Source: Aureobasidium sp. EXF-3400 (taxonomy: Eukaryota; Ascomycota; Dothideomycetes; Dothideales; Saccotheciaceae). Taken from it: a stretch of DNA of 64,000 bases. This document shows, one piece after another, positions 12,019-23,017 of this stretch; position 1 is the stretch's first letter, and every line of letters begins with the position of its first letter. The notes beneath the pieces are model-generated. The model was given only the letters and a program-made list of their open reading frames with translations, ran no database searches and was not told the DNA's origin. Location of the stretch: the NCBI GenBank assembly GCA_024195585.1, contig SWBL01000086.1, positions 62,001-126,000 on the forward strand. Direction: 5' to 3'. The position numbers and the translations under genes are program-made.

Positions 12019-12684
12019 ACTGGGCGGCGCATGAGTCTAGTGTCGATGTCAAGATTACAGGAGCTGAAGTTGAAGGGAAGACGCGACGCGCCCGAAATTG
12101 TGGGCTGTCGGGCCGAGCCAAAAGGTTTGTCAGAAAGGTTTGTCAAATCCCAAGTCGTGCTTGTCATGAACACGACCCTGCCCAGTTTGAGGCTCAACGA
12201 CAAAGCACGCGTGATATTGCCACATACAAGAACAGTCAGGCTCTCAGTGGTCAAGTACGATAACCAAGAAGTTTTGCTGCATTTCCATAGCTACATGGGA
12301 TAGACACTATGCTCTGCTGGGATATAGACAGGTAAGCAAGAGAAAATGTTGTTTTTGGCAATACAAGAGACTTGGTCATGGCGAGTGAAGGAGAACAAGA
12401 CGTCCATGACCATAACCTTACCACTACCTACTTCCTTCAAGAAACATCGAGCTACATCATGTTGCACGTTGACAAGAGATGGTTTTATGATTTCTTTGAT
12501 ACCCGGGACTATCTTTTCTGCTCCACAAAAACCCTCGCGAACGGGGTCACCAACAGACCCCCAAGATGTGTTCTTTCCCCGGATGAACGCAAAGCTACAA
12601 GCTTTATGGTGTGTAGACTATTAAGACCATTAGCAAGGAACATTCGCCAGACGATGTGTAAATCTCACCTCACTTCCCACCGAC
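12019..12684. other. Intergenic spacer
   Basis: About 670 bp between the nuclease start and the 3' end of the small membrane protein gene, both on the minus strand. A plus-strand open frame at 12372-12701 has no recognisable domain and is not called. Confidence 0.45.
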
Positions 12685-13126
12685 CTAAGTCCAGCGGTTA
12701 GGGCGAGCAGCGACTTCCCGACGAGCAGCAGCTGCCTCGCGGTGACGACGGATCATCTCCTCCAACCGAGCATGCTGCTCGTCGAGATGGCGACGTCTTC
12801 TGGCTCGTTCTGTGTTGCCTGAACTCATGTCAGCTCGTCGTCAGGGTAGGTCTCCGTTCACCGCACTTACCGGTCAAGTAGCTGTGCAGGATGTACAAGC
12901 CAGCGCAGAGCAGAAGAAACAGGGTTATGACTTCAATCCAGGCCATGTCGTGGATGTCAAGCCATTGGAAGCGCTGGTTGGGGCGCTGGGCGAGGCAAGC
13001 CCGACGAGCGGGAGTGGAAGCTGCGTATGCGAGCATAGCCCACCAGAAAGCGATGGTGATGTTGTTGATGTTGAGGCAGATGAGGATGACATCGGTGATG
13101 GAGAAGATGATGAAGGTGGTAAACAT
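12685..13126 (-). CDS. Small multi-pass membrane protein of unknown function
   Basis: Two exons (12871-13126 and 12685-12818, 52-nt intron with GTAAG donor) give 129 aa. There are three hydrophobic segments: residues ~2-15 (FTTFIIFSITDVILIC), ~22-36 (ITIAFWWAMLAYAAS) and ~64-83 (WIEVITLFLLLCAGLYILHS). A strongly basic, amphipathic C-terminus follows (ERARRRRHLDEQHARLEEMIRR region, then alanine/arginine-rich), possibly a short coiled coil on one side of the membrane. I do not recognise the family. The splice joins a hydrophobic exon to a charged exon in frame and removes in-frame noise, which supports the model. The start at 13126 is the first Met before the first hydrophobic segment; an upstream exon cannot be excluded. 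Confidence 0.7.
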
Positions 13127-14764
13127 GGTGGCGACAAGAAGGTTTGTGGAAAAAAGTGCCGGAGGTTGTGATCTTCTGGATAATGAGACTTGTTTGTGGT
13201 AGACGCGTCAAAGCACGAAAGAAAAGGTTCTACGAGTTGGTCGCGCGAGCGAGGCGAAGAAGCAGACCAATGCCAAGGACTCTGTTGGATGTAGCTGACA
13301 CGCCGCTCCCGAACTCTGTTCTGGTTTCTACTAGTCTCCCAATCAAAGCCTTTCATGGCGAATGTCGTGAGCAGGGCAACATCGGCTCATAGCCCGTCAA
13401 CCAGCGAGGCACTCTGCAAAGCGTTTCCCTTCCAGTATTGCTTCGCAACCTGACACATGTCCGTTCTCCCGACTTGTACGGCACAAGTAAAAATATGTCC
13501 ACGAGAAACGTCATTGTCCTCGAGATGAAAGATATTGGCCTAATCTGTTGGCTCGGAGAGAATCGATATTGGATCTGATGCAGCACAACGAGCACAGTAC
13601 TGCCTTGTACAGCCGCAAGTGTCATGAGGCAATCTTGATATCCTACAAGGGCTGGCTACCAGACATTGAAGGTCAGAGGGTGTAGAAGATGACTCGACCT
13701 ATTGAATTCTCGAGATCTTGAACGATGTGTATCGTAGGCCATCACACAGCTCGACCTGCAGGCTCTAACTATGCGTTGCTTTAGTCTACTTGCTTGAAAT
13801 GCTGTCAATCCTTCCGATCTTCCATGAAGGCTTCGATCTGCCCTCGGATTGCTCTTTTGCTGACTTGTCTGTTCTGATAACAATTGCAACGTACTCGATT
13901 ACCATCACCCGTTCCCATCATATCCTTGCACCTGCCAGCAGTTTCATGGCATCTTCGTGTTTCTGCCAAACGACATTCTTTCATTCTCGTCATATCTGCC
14001 GGACATCAACCAGTCTTGTTCTTTGTTCTTTTCCCCATAGGATTGGAATCACTCTTCCATGACTGTTTTTTATTACATCTCCCTCATTGCAATATTCTGT
14101 CTCTTGCGCATAGTAGGCCTCTTTTGGGTATAAAAACGGCATAGAGGTTTTCTTGTTCTTATCGATACTTTTAAACCAGTATGTACGACTGGAAGACTTG
14201 TGTAGTTACCCAATCTTGTGCTTGCTAGCGATTACCTCAAACCTCCTTCCGCTAGAGCTACCAAACCCTTCCCCATAACGTGAACCAAAAACAATACACT
14301 GGTCGTGGCTCGATGCAGATCATTGCAGAGCTCCCAGTGCGTCCCCAAACCCAACGACCCTCAACTTCTCACCACGAAAAAAACCACAACAAGGGGACAA
14401 CAAGAACGCTGGCCCATGAAAACAAAGGAGAAAAGGTTTGAGCAGTAGAGTTGGAGCTCGTGAAAAGGACGCGACGGTGTTTTCTAGTCCATGAGGCTTG
14501 TCGTATCGGTCACAGATGCCAAAGAAGAAGGGGAACATCCAGTAGCCTGACCCCTGGAAACTACGAAAAGGAGATGCAAAGTGCGCGCCACAGTAATGTA
14601 AGGGAAGACTCCTTGAGGTGCGTGGTGTTGAACGAGGGCGTCTGAGAAACAGGGAGAAAGATCATGAGTAGCCAAAGAACGACTCAGCCTGACCCTAGGT
14701 TGTGTAGTGACGAATAAAGGGGTTGAGGAGCAAGGAGAATGATCAGGGATGGCCAAAGAACGAT
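13127..14764. other. Gene-poor spacer with a tandem repeat near its end
   Basis: About 1.6 kb in which I support no gene. From ~13800 to 14170 the plus strand is rich in C/T, and short open frames there have no domain. The last 150 bp hold a diverged tandem duplication, entered separately, that runs into the 3' end of the neighbouring F-box gene. Confidence 0.45.
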
Positions 14765-14775
14765 TCAACCTGACC
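14622..14775. repeat. Diverged tandem duplication, ~75-80 bp units
   Basis: Two head-to-tail units are visible, about 14622-14694 and 14701-14775. Landmarks recur with an 81-bp offset: GCCAAAGAACGA at 14671 and 14752, followed by CAGCCTGACC / CAACCTGACC; both units also share a GGAGAA-GATCA core. Identity is about three quarters by eye. A weaker third trace (GCCAAAGAAG ... AGCCTGACCCC) lies near 14518-14555. The second unit overlaps the last codons of the F-box gene. Confidence 0.6.
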
Positions 14776-16388
14776 AGAAGCTACCAATCGTAACGCTCGT
14801 GCTTCGGTTCTTCATGGCCCCACACAAGGTGTTCGTCTTCATCCTCATCCTTTGCTGCCTTGACTCTGCCGACTTCTGCTCCAGGGTTGTACAGCTGACG
14901 GTGCTGCCATTCCATGGGGTCAGGGGAGAAGTTGTTGTTGCTGGGAGCCAAACCTCAGGGTGAAGCTCTGGCTCTTCCTCGATAGGAAAGTAACGGATGG
15001 AGATGTTTAGGTCTTTGATGCTGCTGTACATCTGCCACATCACCTGCGCTTGCGCCATGGTGCAAGGCAGTTGCTCGATCCAGACATTGAGTTTACTCTC
15101 GTCGGGCTCGAGCAGTTGCCAACTGCGCATCAGGTGAATGACCTCAGCAGCAGAGGTCTCGCAGATCAGGAACATGTCCTTAGGGTGTGACAGAGACGAC
15201 TGAAGACTGAAAGAGAGCAGTCGGGGAACCCTGGTAAGGGCCAGGAGGTCAGCGCCCCTGATGGCGATGTTGGCGTCTTTCGCGCACTCAATTCTGATGG
15301 ACAAATCAGAAAGATATGGCAGTTGTGTGAGTGCCTCAAAGCCTGCAGTTGGCATGACCCAAGGCTTGTCGGTGTCAGAAGGGTGAATCGTGAGATAGAA
15401 TAACCTCAATTGTAGTGTAAGAGAAAGTAGCAGAGTGAGGACCTCAGCGGCATGATTGGTGCAATGCATCTGGAGATATTGGAGCTGGTTGAGCATTGGG
15501 AGACCACCGCACTGCTGACCCAGCATCTCCAACGCTTGCAGACTGATAGGGTAATTGATTGTGAGGTCGTTGATCGATTGCTGTGCCAGGACAAGCGCGA
15601 CGGTGAAATCGTCGAGGTTATCGTCGACCAAGGGCCCCAGATACAGTTTCTTCAGTGAGGTACCCAACAAGAGGCGGCCCAGGTCGGTGATGGCGGATGG
15701 AGGAAGTCTCATGTTGAGCTCAAGACTGCTCAAGTTGGTGCAGCGCTGCTCTACAGCACGAAGCCATGGCAGATGAGCCTCAGGGGAAGGGATGTGCTGG
15801 TTGGCAGTAGAGTCGATAACTTGGTCGGGGATGACTTTGAACGACAGTTCTTCGATGCGACCGTTCAGGAGCTTGGGGAGATAAACAGCTTGAGAAGAAA
15901 ACTCTGAAGAGTTGGTGATGATGTAGATGTCATTGACGTTCGGGAAGGAGGGCATATAGAGAGGTGAGCCTTCCCAGAGTTGCTCTCCGAGAGACAGCGT
16001 GGCACGTCGCATGTATGAAGCAACCATGGCCTGCTTGCTAGCACATACATGACGATGAACATGATCAGGTCTGCCGTTGAGGCGCCAGAGAAGGAGAGCC
16101 ACTTCATCACTCCAAAGCTTACAGACCCTAGCAGCCAGGGCTAGTGCTGCTCGCTGCTGTCTGATGTCGCCAGAGTCGATGAAACTTGCCAAGATGAGAT
16201 GGAGAAGCTCTGGTGTCTGGAGGACGACACGCGCCTTTGCGTACACTCGGTGTGGTGCGCCAGCTCGTTGACGTGCTTGTTTGTCAGGTCTGTCTTATAT
16301 ATCAGTGATTGAGTGAATGTGGAAAGACTGCCTCAACTTACAGCTGTCTGATGCGCGGCCAACGTGATGGAAGCTGCAGGGGTGCCAT
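14765..16388 (-). CDS. F-box/LRR-like protein, paralogue 1, C-terminus frameshifted
   Basis: Two exons (16342-16388; 14765-16289; 52-nt intron) give 523 aa as read. Residues ~35-85 form an F-box-like pair of helices (TPELLHLILASF ... ARVCKLWSDEVALLLW), followed by leucine-rich repeat-like strands (LNQLQYLQMHC, LPYLSDLSIRIEC). Such proteins recruit targets to SCF ubiquitin ligases; the target is unknown. The short first exon ends in phase 2, as in its relatives here. Oddity: paralogues end with NF-(S/R)-PDP-x-EW-x-PR-(R/N)-L-Y. Here that motif appears only in the +1 frame (NNNFSPDPMEWQHRQLYNPG, stop at 14781), reached if one base is added near 14951. The frame as read ends in an unrelated Ser/Thr-rich tail. 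It is either a mutated allele or a base-calling error. Confidence 0.78.
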
Positions 16389-18460
16389 GTTGGGCGTTCA
16401 GGGGTTGAACGGTGCGCTTGTAAAGACAAGGAGGGTGGGGCGCTCTATGTGAATGGCAGGAGGTGCGCAGATGAGAATAGTGATGATGTTGATGGTAGGG
16501 AAGGTGGCAGATGGATGATGCGCTTGTGATGAAGACGCGCAAGGTGAGGTGCACCGTCCAGGTGGTAGATGAGACAGGGATGAGCTTGATGGTGATGATG
16601 GCGATGATGACAATGCTTGGAGAGTAGTTGCGCGTGTGGTTGATGACGCGTGGAAAGGTGGTTGTGGTGGTAATGGTGAGACGCGTTACGGAAGGAAGCG
16701 CAATGTCGTGGTCAAGTCGAGTCGATGCGGAATTTTCATGACCTTTGCCGAGACAGTCGGCCAGGGGGACACGAACCAGATGGGAGCCGTCAGAATGCAT
16801 AATCAAGATTGAAAGGACTATTGATGTTCGTCTTGTCCAAGTCCAGGAGGTATGAGAATCTCAATTGAGCCCCTAAGAGCAACGAACATCTACACATATA
16901 GTGCTCCACATGATCAATTAGACAGCGGTAGGCCCTGTAACACTATCTCCTCTCATAAAGTTGTCTTGCTTTGCTATACCAAAGTTTTGTATGCATTCAC
17001 CTCCTGATTCCATTCGGAGGTAGGACAAACGCCGATTTTTGGGTCCACCTCACGGGTATACAATACAGGCCGCAAGAGTCCCAACCTGCCATATCGGATT
17101 GAAGTGGAGTGTGGGCCATGATGGACTGCTAACAAGAATGATGATAGCACATAGGTTTCGACCGTCTCAATCTCGGCGATGTATCTCTGCAGCAAGGGTA
17201 CCTCGTATAACAGCTAGCGGAGAAGCAATTTTATTCGAGATGCCATCGTCCAAGAAAGGCAGGAACCTGTTTCAGCGGGTCACGTCCTTTGTTTTGTCTG
17301 TCACCAATCTCGTTCTTACCATTGGGCCATCCCCGAATATGTTACATGCAACAACGGTGAAAGAATATCGTGCTGTTTCTACATGGGTCATTGTCCCTTG
17401 GAACATCTCACACGTGCGGCACCAAAACCCAGAAGGGAACAAAGCTTTCAAAGCTCACGCTGGCAGATCAATAGCAAGGAAAGGTCTCTTCAGAGATTGT
17501 TGTCTGGTTGGCAGACGATGCATCTGATGCAGAGAATCAGGGATTTGATGTTACGTTATCTGTGCGAAAGTGCCGAAGCAGCCCTTCTGTGTCATCCGTG
17601 ATTCGAACAAAAGACAGAGAAAATCCACTCGTCCAGTCTCCCTCCAGACCCCTTCAGGCATGCTAAATGAGCTGCAAGCATTGATTGACTGTTGTTTTAG
17701 AGACTGCCGGGGGTGAATAACGCCAAAAAAAAAAGGGAGTGCGAAAACTCGACTGCTCTTAAGAACAGCTCTAGAATGCGATCGTTAGGAGTTCTCATCT
17801 AGTTTGAAGAAGCGAACGGAACGGAAAAGTGATCAAATCAATAAGGTGCTTTGAGAAAGGCTGAAGATGGTCTTGTCTATCAATATTGCTCCTTGTGACG
17901 GATCAGTCTCCCAGTATGAATTTAAGTCGTTGTCGATAGCAAGACAGAAGTTTTTTTGCCGGTATCGTCCCAGATTAGGACATGCTATTGGTGCAGAACC
18001 TGCTTGGGGTGCTGCCTCAATGGCCGACTGCTACAGCATTTGTACATTAAGCTGCTTCAGCGATCTGGCAGGCATTGCCATTGTGTGCCAGACAAGCATG
18101 ATCAGGTCCTCGAGCGTGTTCCCAATTATCGTGCAGAATGTTCGGGGCTGCGCTGACTCGTGATGAGAATGACTGCTCATAGTCAAAGGATGCGCCTTCC
18201 CGATCGGGCTCGGACGCTCCCGCCTCCGCTCAAACCCACCTAAAAATAGTCGTCGCCACCTCTCGTTTCTACTACGTCTCACCAAATTCACCTCACAAGT
18301 CGAATCGCACGACTATTATCACAGACAATTAGATCTTTAATCCCTCCACCGTACTACGCGAATCATGCGCGGTGGCCCCTCGAGCACCCTCGCCTATTGA
18401 ACGCAGACTGTATCCTCGCTCACTTCGCGCGCCACTAGGCTTCGTGACTAAATTGCAAGC
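16389..18460. other. Intergenic spacer between F-box 1 and the eIF4A paralogue
   Basis: About 2.1 kb between divergently transcribed genes. Open frames on both strands (16398-16806, 17039-17527) are low-complexity or motif-free. A homopolymer A run lies near 17727. From 18170 to 18310 the sequence is C/T-rich, fitting a promoter and leader of the helicase gene. Confidence 0.45.
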
Positions 18461-19838
18461 ATGGCTGACGGAAAGGCACATCAGGACATCGATGCTGGTA
18501 AGCAAGAGCGGGGTGCACATTTTTGGCGTGCAAACAACGCGAGAAGCACAAAAGCAGCAGCGGCCGAAACTGATCTGCATGCTGTGCGTGACCGAATCCA
18601 GCTGACAATTTCATAGCTGAGATCGAGTCCAACCACGATAAGATCACGGACTCCTTCGATGCCATGAACCTCAAGACCGAGCTTCTTCGTGGAGTTTACA
18701 CGTATGGTTTCGAACGACCGTCTTCATTCCAGCAACGTGCTATCATGCCAATTATCAAGGGTGAGCACCAACTTTATGAAAGTCGCAAGATTATGCTAGA
18801 CTCGAGCTCAAAATCTCAAAAGGTAACGACTTTGTTGGGCAGGCGCAGTCTGGTACCGGCAAGACCGCCGCCTTCTGCATCTCCGTCCTCCAGCGGATCG
18901 ACCCGACCATCAAGGCATGCCAGGCCTTAATCCTTGCCCCGACCCGTGAGCTTGCACAGCAAATTCAGAAGGTCGGTGTTACAATCAGTGACATCGAGTG
19001 CTATGCCTGCGTTGGTGGTACCAGTGCAATAGACAATATGAAGGCTCTTCAAAACGGACCACCGTTGGTCGTTGGCACACCTGGCCGTGTCCATGATATG
19101 ATCGAGCGCCGAGCTCTCCGCACCGACAGTATCAAGATGTTCGTGCTTGATGAAGCCGACAAGATGTTATCTCGTGGTTTTACCGAGCACATTGACGACA
19201 TATTCCAGCTGCTCCCTCAGAGCACCCGCACCCAGGTTGTTCTCCTGTCCACTACTATGCCTCAGGAGGTGCTACAGATCATTATTAAATTCATGCGTGA
19301 TCCAGTACGCGTCTTGGTCAAGGAGGATGAGCTCACCCTTAATATCAAGCAGTTCTACCTTGCTGTCGAAACAGAAGGCTCGAAGGTTAACAGCCTCTTC
19401 GATCTCTATGAGACCGTCACCAACACACAAGCGGTCATGTTCTGCAATACTCGGAGAACGGTAGAGTGGCTGACCGACGAAATCACCGAAAAGCTTACCA
19501 CACGCGGCTTTACTATCTTGGTCATGCACGCTGACATGCCGGCGACCCAGCGCGATGTCATCATGAAAGAGTTCCGTTCCGGCTCCTCCTCTTGCATCCT
19601 GATCGCCACCAACATGCTCGCCCGCGGTATCGACATGCAGCAGATTCCACTTGTTATTAATTTCGAGCTTCCAGCCAGCCCAGAGAATTACATCCATCGC
19701 ATCGGACACGAGGGCATAACCATTAACTTGGTTACCTCCGACGACATGCACATGATGCGGGAGATCGAGAATTTTTACAGCACTAAGATCGGGGAGATGC
19801 CGACAAACGTCGTTGGTAAGCATATTTCCGAATTCTGA
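18461..19838 (+). CDS. Divergent eIF4A-type DEAD-box helicase lacking an intact motif VI
   Basis: Three exons (18461-18497, 18617-18760, 18823-19838) give 398 aa, the length of canonical eIF4A. Start MADGK and the segment [17 protein letters not shown] are eIF4A-specific. Present: Q motif ([13 protein letters not shown]), motif [17 protein letters not shown] and TPGR, DEAD, motif V ARGID. Altered: motif III reads STT rather than SAT. Motif VI, normally HRIGRGGRFGR, is reduced to HRIGHEG (19695-19715), losing six residues net and the arginines that contact ATP gamma-phosphate and RNA; a short deletion also precedes IECYACVGG. The acceptor of intron 2 is AAG, which restores [10 protein letters not shown] in frame. 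In the family motif VI is needed for ATP hydrolysis and unwinding, so this is probably a paralogue or decaying copy rather than the cell's housekeeping eIF4A. No in-frame stop is present. Confidence 0.85.
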
Positions 19839-20389
19839 GAGTTGGCATCGCGGTTACTGATTTACCATTCAAGACCTCATCTGAGCGTACGACCACCCTT
19901 TTCCACCACTGCCTTCCGTCCAACTGAGCCCGGAGCTTCGGGTTGCGATCTGCTAATCCTCTCTCTGCTGGGGATCGAATGATGGAGAACGAGAGTGCTT
20001 TGGTATCTTCGCACAGACAACGAAGAGCTTGACATCGAGATCAGCTTTGGGCGCCGAAGTTCCGAGCTCAGATTTGGTTTCGAGGAGCAAAAACATAGGG
20101 AAAGTGCTGAAAGTTCATCAAAGTGCCGGGAAAACAGGCCGAAAAGTTCCAGGGGAAGACTGTTGATAGCTATGGACGAAACCATTGTGTAAGATCACAT
20201 AGTTTTCCAAAGGAAGAACGCAGAAAATGGTGATCTTTTCGCAAATCAGTACATGCTATTGGTGTAGTACAAGTCTGGAAGACGGCCGGTAGGTAAGGCA
20301 GTTGTGTACAAGGCTGCTATGGTGGCGTTACGAGCATCACCACTGCCTGTGAGTCAAGCACTGGCTTGTCCAAAGGCCTTGACCATCTC
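19839..20389. other. Convergent intergenic spacer
   Basis: About 550 bp between the 3' ends of the eIF4A paralogue (plus) and F-box paralogue 2 (minus). Nothing beyond expected 3' UTRs is seen. Confidence 0.5.
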
Positions 20390-22011
20390 TCAGTTTTCGT
20401 TGTCATTGGCCATGACGCCACCTTCGGAGTTGGGTCCATCTTCCTGCTCGACTGCATTCCCCATGACCATAAGGTCGTCCTCCAAATCTTGCTGATCATT
20501 AGCTACCCGATCAGACAATGCACCTGGCTCGTAGAGACGTCGAGGTACCCATTCACGCGGATCAGGGCGGAAGTTTGAGTTTGAGCCCAGCCAAATCTCC
20601 GGATCGACAGCAGTAGCATCGGTTATGACAAGTTCGTGGATGTAAAGAGACTGCAGATTCATATCGGTGAGCAGATGGTCGATCTCTTGTTCTTGCTGGA
20701 CATTGCAAACCACTTCCTCGCATATCATGCGAAGGTAGAGTGTCTTAAGCGACTGCCAGCGGCGTAGGACACAGAGGAGGTCGCAGCCGGTGACCTCACA
20801 AAGGAATAGGGAGTGATGGGGCTCGGCTCGACAAGGCTGGATGGTCAAGTAGGTCAAGGGTAGATCAGCGATGACCAGCAAGTCGCTACAGGTGATGCCA
20901 GTAAATTGACGTTGTCTGACGACGGAGGTGCGAATGCGTATGTGCAGAGCGTATAGATGCTTGAGCTGACCAATGGCAAGGAATGCTGTAGCATCAGGAG
21001 ACCAAGTTGTGCCATCTGGGGTATGATCGAGCGTGACTTCAAGTACGGTCAAGTTGGGCGTACAAGAGAACAAGGAGGTCATCGCTCTCTCAGCGGACAC
21101 ATTGAACGTTGCCGTAAGGTAGATTAGGTTGTCAAGTGTGGGAAGGCCGTTGCACTGCTTGCGCAGGATGGCAAGAGACTCTGTCGTGATAGAAACGCTG
21201 AGATAGAGCTCACGGAGAGACTGTTGTGCCAAAACGATGGCAACTGACCAGTCGTCCAAAATCTCGCACAGTAAGTCAACGAGGCACAATCTCTGTAAGG
21301 ACGAAGAAAGGAAGAATAGCTCAAGCTCCGTACGTGCCGCGCGCGTGAGGCGGATGTCGAGTACCAAGCTTCGGAGGCTTGGACAACTCTGATGGAGGGA
21401 GGAGAGCCATGAGGCAGCATTCAACCGGACACCTTCGATGCTAAAAGCTGGACGCCTGCGATAGGAGTCGTCGACAATGCGGAGTTCACGCAAGGAAGGA
21501 GAAAGCAGTCGTGACATGTAAGGTGATCCAAAGGGGATCATCCAAGGTGCAGCGTTCATGTCGAGAATGCGGAGGTTGGGCAACTCTGGCATCTCTGGTG
21601 ATGCGCCTGACCAAAGCTGTGTAACAGAATTGAGGTGCAGATGATGGATGAGAGACGCGACTCTAGCGTGTCTTGTAGAACGGACTTTGTACTCGAGATT
21701 CAGCAGCTGAGTACACTTATCCCACAAGTGGCGAGCAGTCTCCCTCGACCAGAGCTTACAGACGAGAGAAAGATGAGCGAGTGCGCTTTTGTCAGTCATA
21801 TGGGACAAGATCAGGCCCACCAGCTCTGGAGATGAGAAGACCTTGGGCGCTATGGCGAGCATTCTGAGACGAGCTTGATGGCGTTTGTGCTTCGCGATCG
21901 ACTCCCTGAAACACAAGCGTCAGTGTTGATGCGCACACAAGGGGCTTTGCGAACTCACTGTCGCTTTTTCCTGGCGAAGTTGAAGGCGGAGGTGTACTTG
22001 GGGCGCGTCAT
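20390..22011 (-). CDS. F-box/LRR-like protein, paralogue 2
   Basis: Two exons (21959-22011; 20390-21905; 53-nt intron, phase 2) give 522 aa. The first exon encodes a basic leader (KYTSAFNFARKKRQ), continued by KHKRHQARLRML. The F-box helices are SSPELVGLILSHM and LSLVCKLWSRETARHLWDKC. Leucine-rich repeat-like units follow (SLRSLVLDIRL, LKHLYALHIRI, LKTLYLRMI), then the family C-terminal motif NFRPDPREWVPRRLYEPG and an acidic tail. It is the cleanest full-length copy in the window and a useful reference for paralogue 1. Expected role: SCF substrate receptor in cytosol or nucleus; the target is unknown. Confidence 0.82.
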
Positions 22012-23017
22012 GATCAAGACACTCGATGTATCGCAAAGGGAGGTCGTGTTGCTTGTCCAGAATGGCGAGGCAGGGGTTTTGAAGAGAATCGCGAATTAAA
22101 GGAGAGAGAGAGAGAAGAAGTGTTTCTAGGCGATGACTTGGCTGACGAGACGAGCAAATATTCAGGGAGGTAGCAGGCCTGAGATGCAAACAACACACTT
22201 GAGGACTACGCTCACAGTCGTTGTAGAGAATGGGGATGACCGCAGGAGTAATTTGGAAGACGAGTGTTGACGTGGTTGGATCGTGGACAAGATTACATGA
22301 CTTGAGATTCTCCGGCCCAAGCCAATGAGACTATCAAACTCGATTTTACCAGCCAGATCAGACAGAAAAAACAGCATCTTCCAATCTGCCCAAACCAAGA
22401 GAGTAATGTGCCGACCACAACCTGACTTCATCGCCTATCACTTTGCCTGGTCTTTTTGCGGAAGACACGAAGATGCCGAGGCACAAGATACCATTTATAG
22501 AATCAGGCAAGAGCGCGACATCTTGACATGTGCCGCATCATCTAGCAGAGCCTACGTGAGATCAGTCGCCAGCAGGTGTTTGGCGCACCCATTGAATAGC
22601 TCACACCAAGCAGGAATACTGTCATCTACGAGACAAAAGTTGAAATCTGTCTAGGGCGTAACGAAGGTGTCTTGATCACGACATGGTTCACAGAAAAGAT
22701 AAAGGATGCAGTTCAGCTCTGCATGTAGCACAAAGCAGGGTTGGTTCGGTGATGCTGAATGACGAAAAGCACTGAAAGAACAAAGAAAATGATAGGCATA
22801 GATTTCAATCAGCTACAAAGACGCATCGATTTGGTAAATGATAATTACAACCACAGAAAGACTAGTACAGAAGCTCAAGCAGAAAAATACAAGCCTTCTT
22901 ATCATCATAACAATGGAACTCTGCGACACCGTCATTGAAGTGACAGAGTTCTTCAAAGAGACTGAGTCCACATTGCGTCATCTCAAACATATCCTGCTGC
23001 ACATCACTGTCCAACTA
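22012..23017. other. Intergenic spacer with a dispersed repeat
   Basis: About 1 kb between F-box 2 and the 3' end of the multicopper oxidase gene. It includes one copy of a diverged repeat shared with 33.2-33.5 kb (entered separately). No gene supported. Confidence 0.5.
22545..22793. repeat. Dispersed repeat, copy A
   Basis: This stretch aligns by eye with 33214-33466: shared blocks include CCAAGCA(G/A)GAA, AAAAGTTGAA, CACGACATG, AAAGGAT and ATTCAGC/GTTCAGC, ending in ACAAAGAAAATGA. The central ~115 bp match at about three quarters of positions, and most differences are transitions. No open frame is shared, and no terminal inverted repeat or target duplication is evident, so its nature is open (old non-coding duplication or decayed small transposon). 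Confidence 0.6.

Noticed and set aside
12925..13356. Ser/Pro-rich open frame on the minus strand near the small membrane protein
   Set aside because: Overlaps, in another frame, an exon with a clear transmembrane pattern and a valid splice to a second exon.
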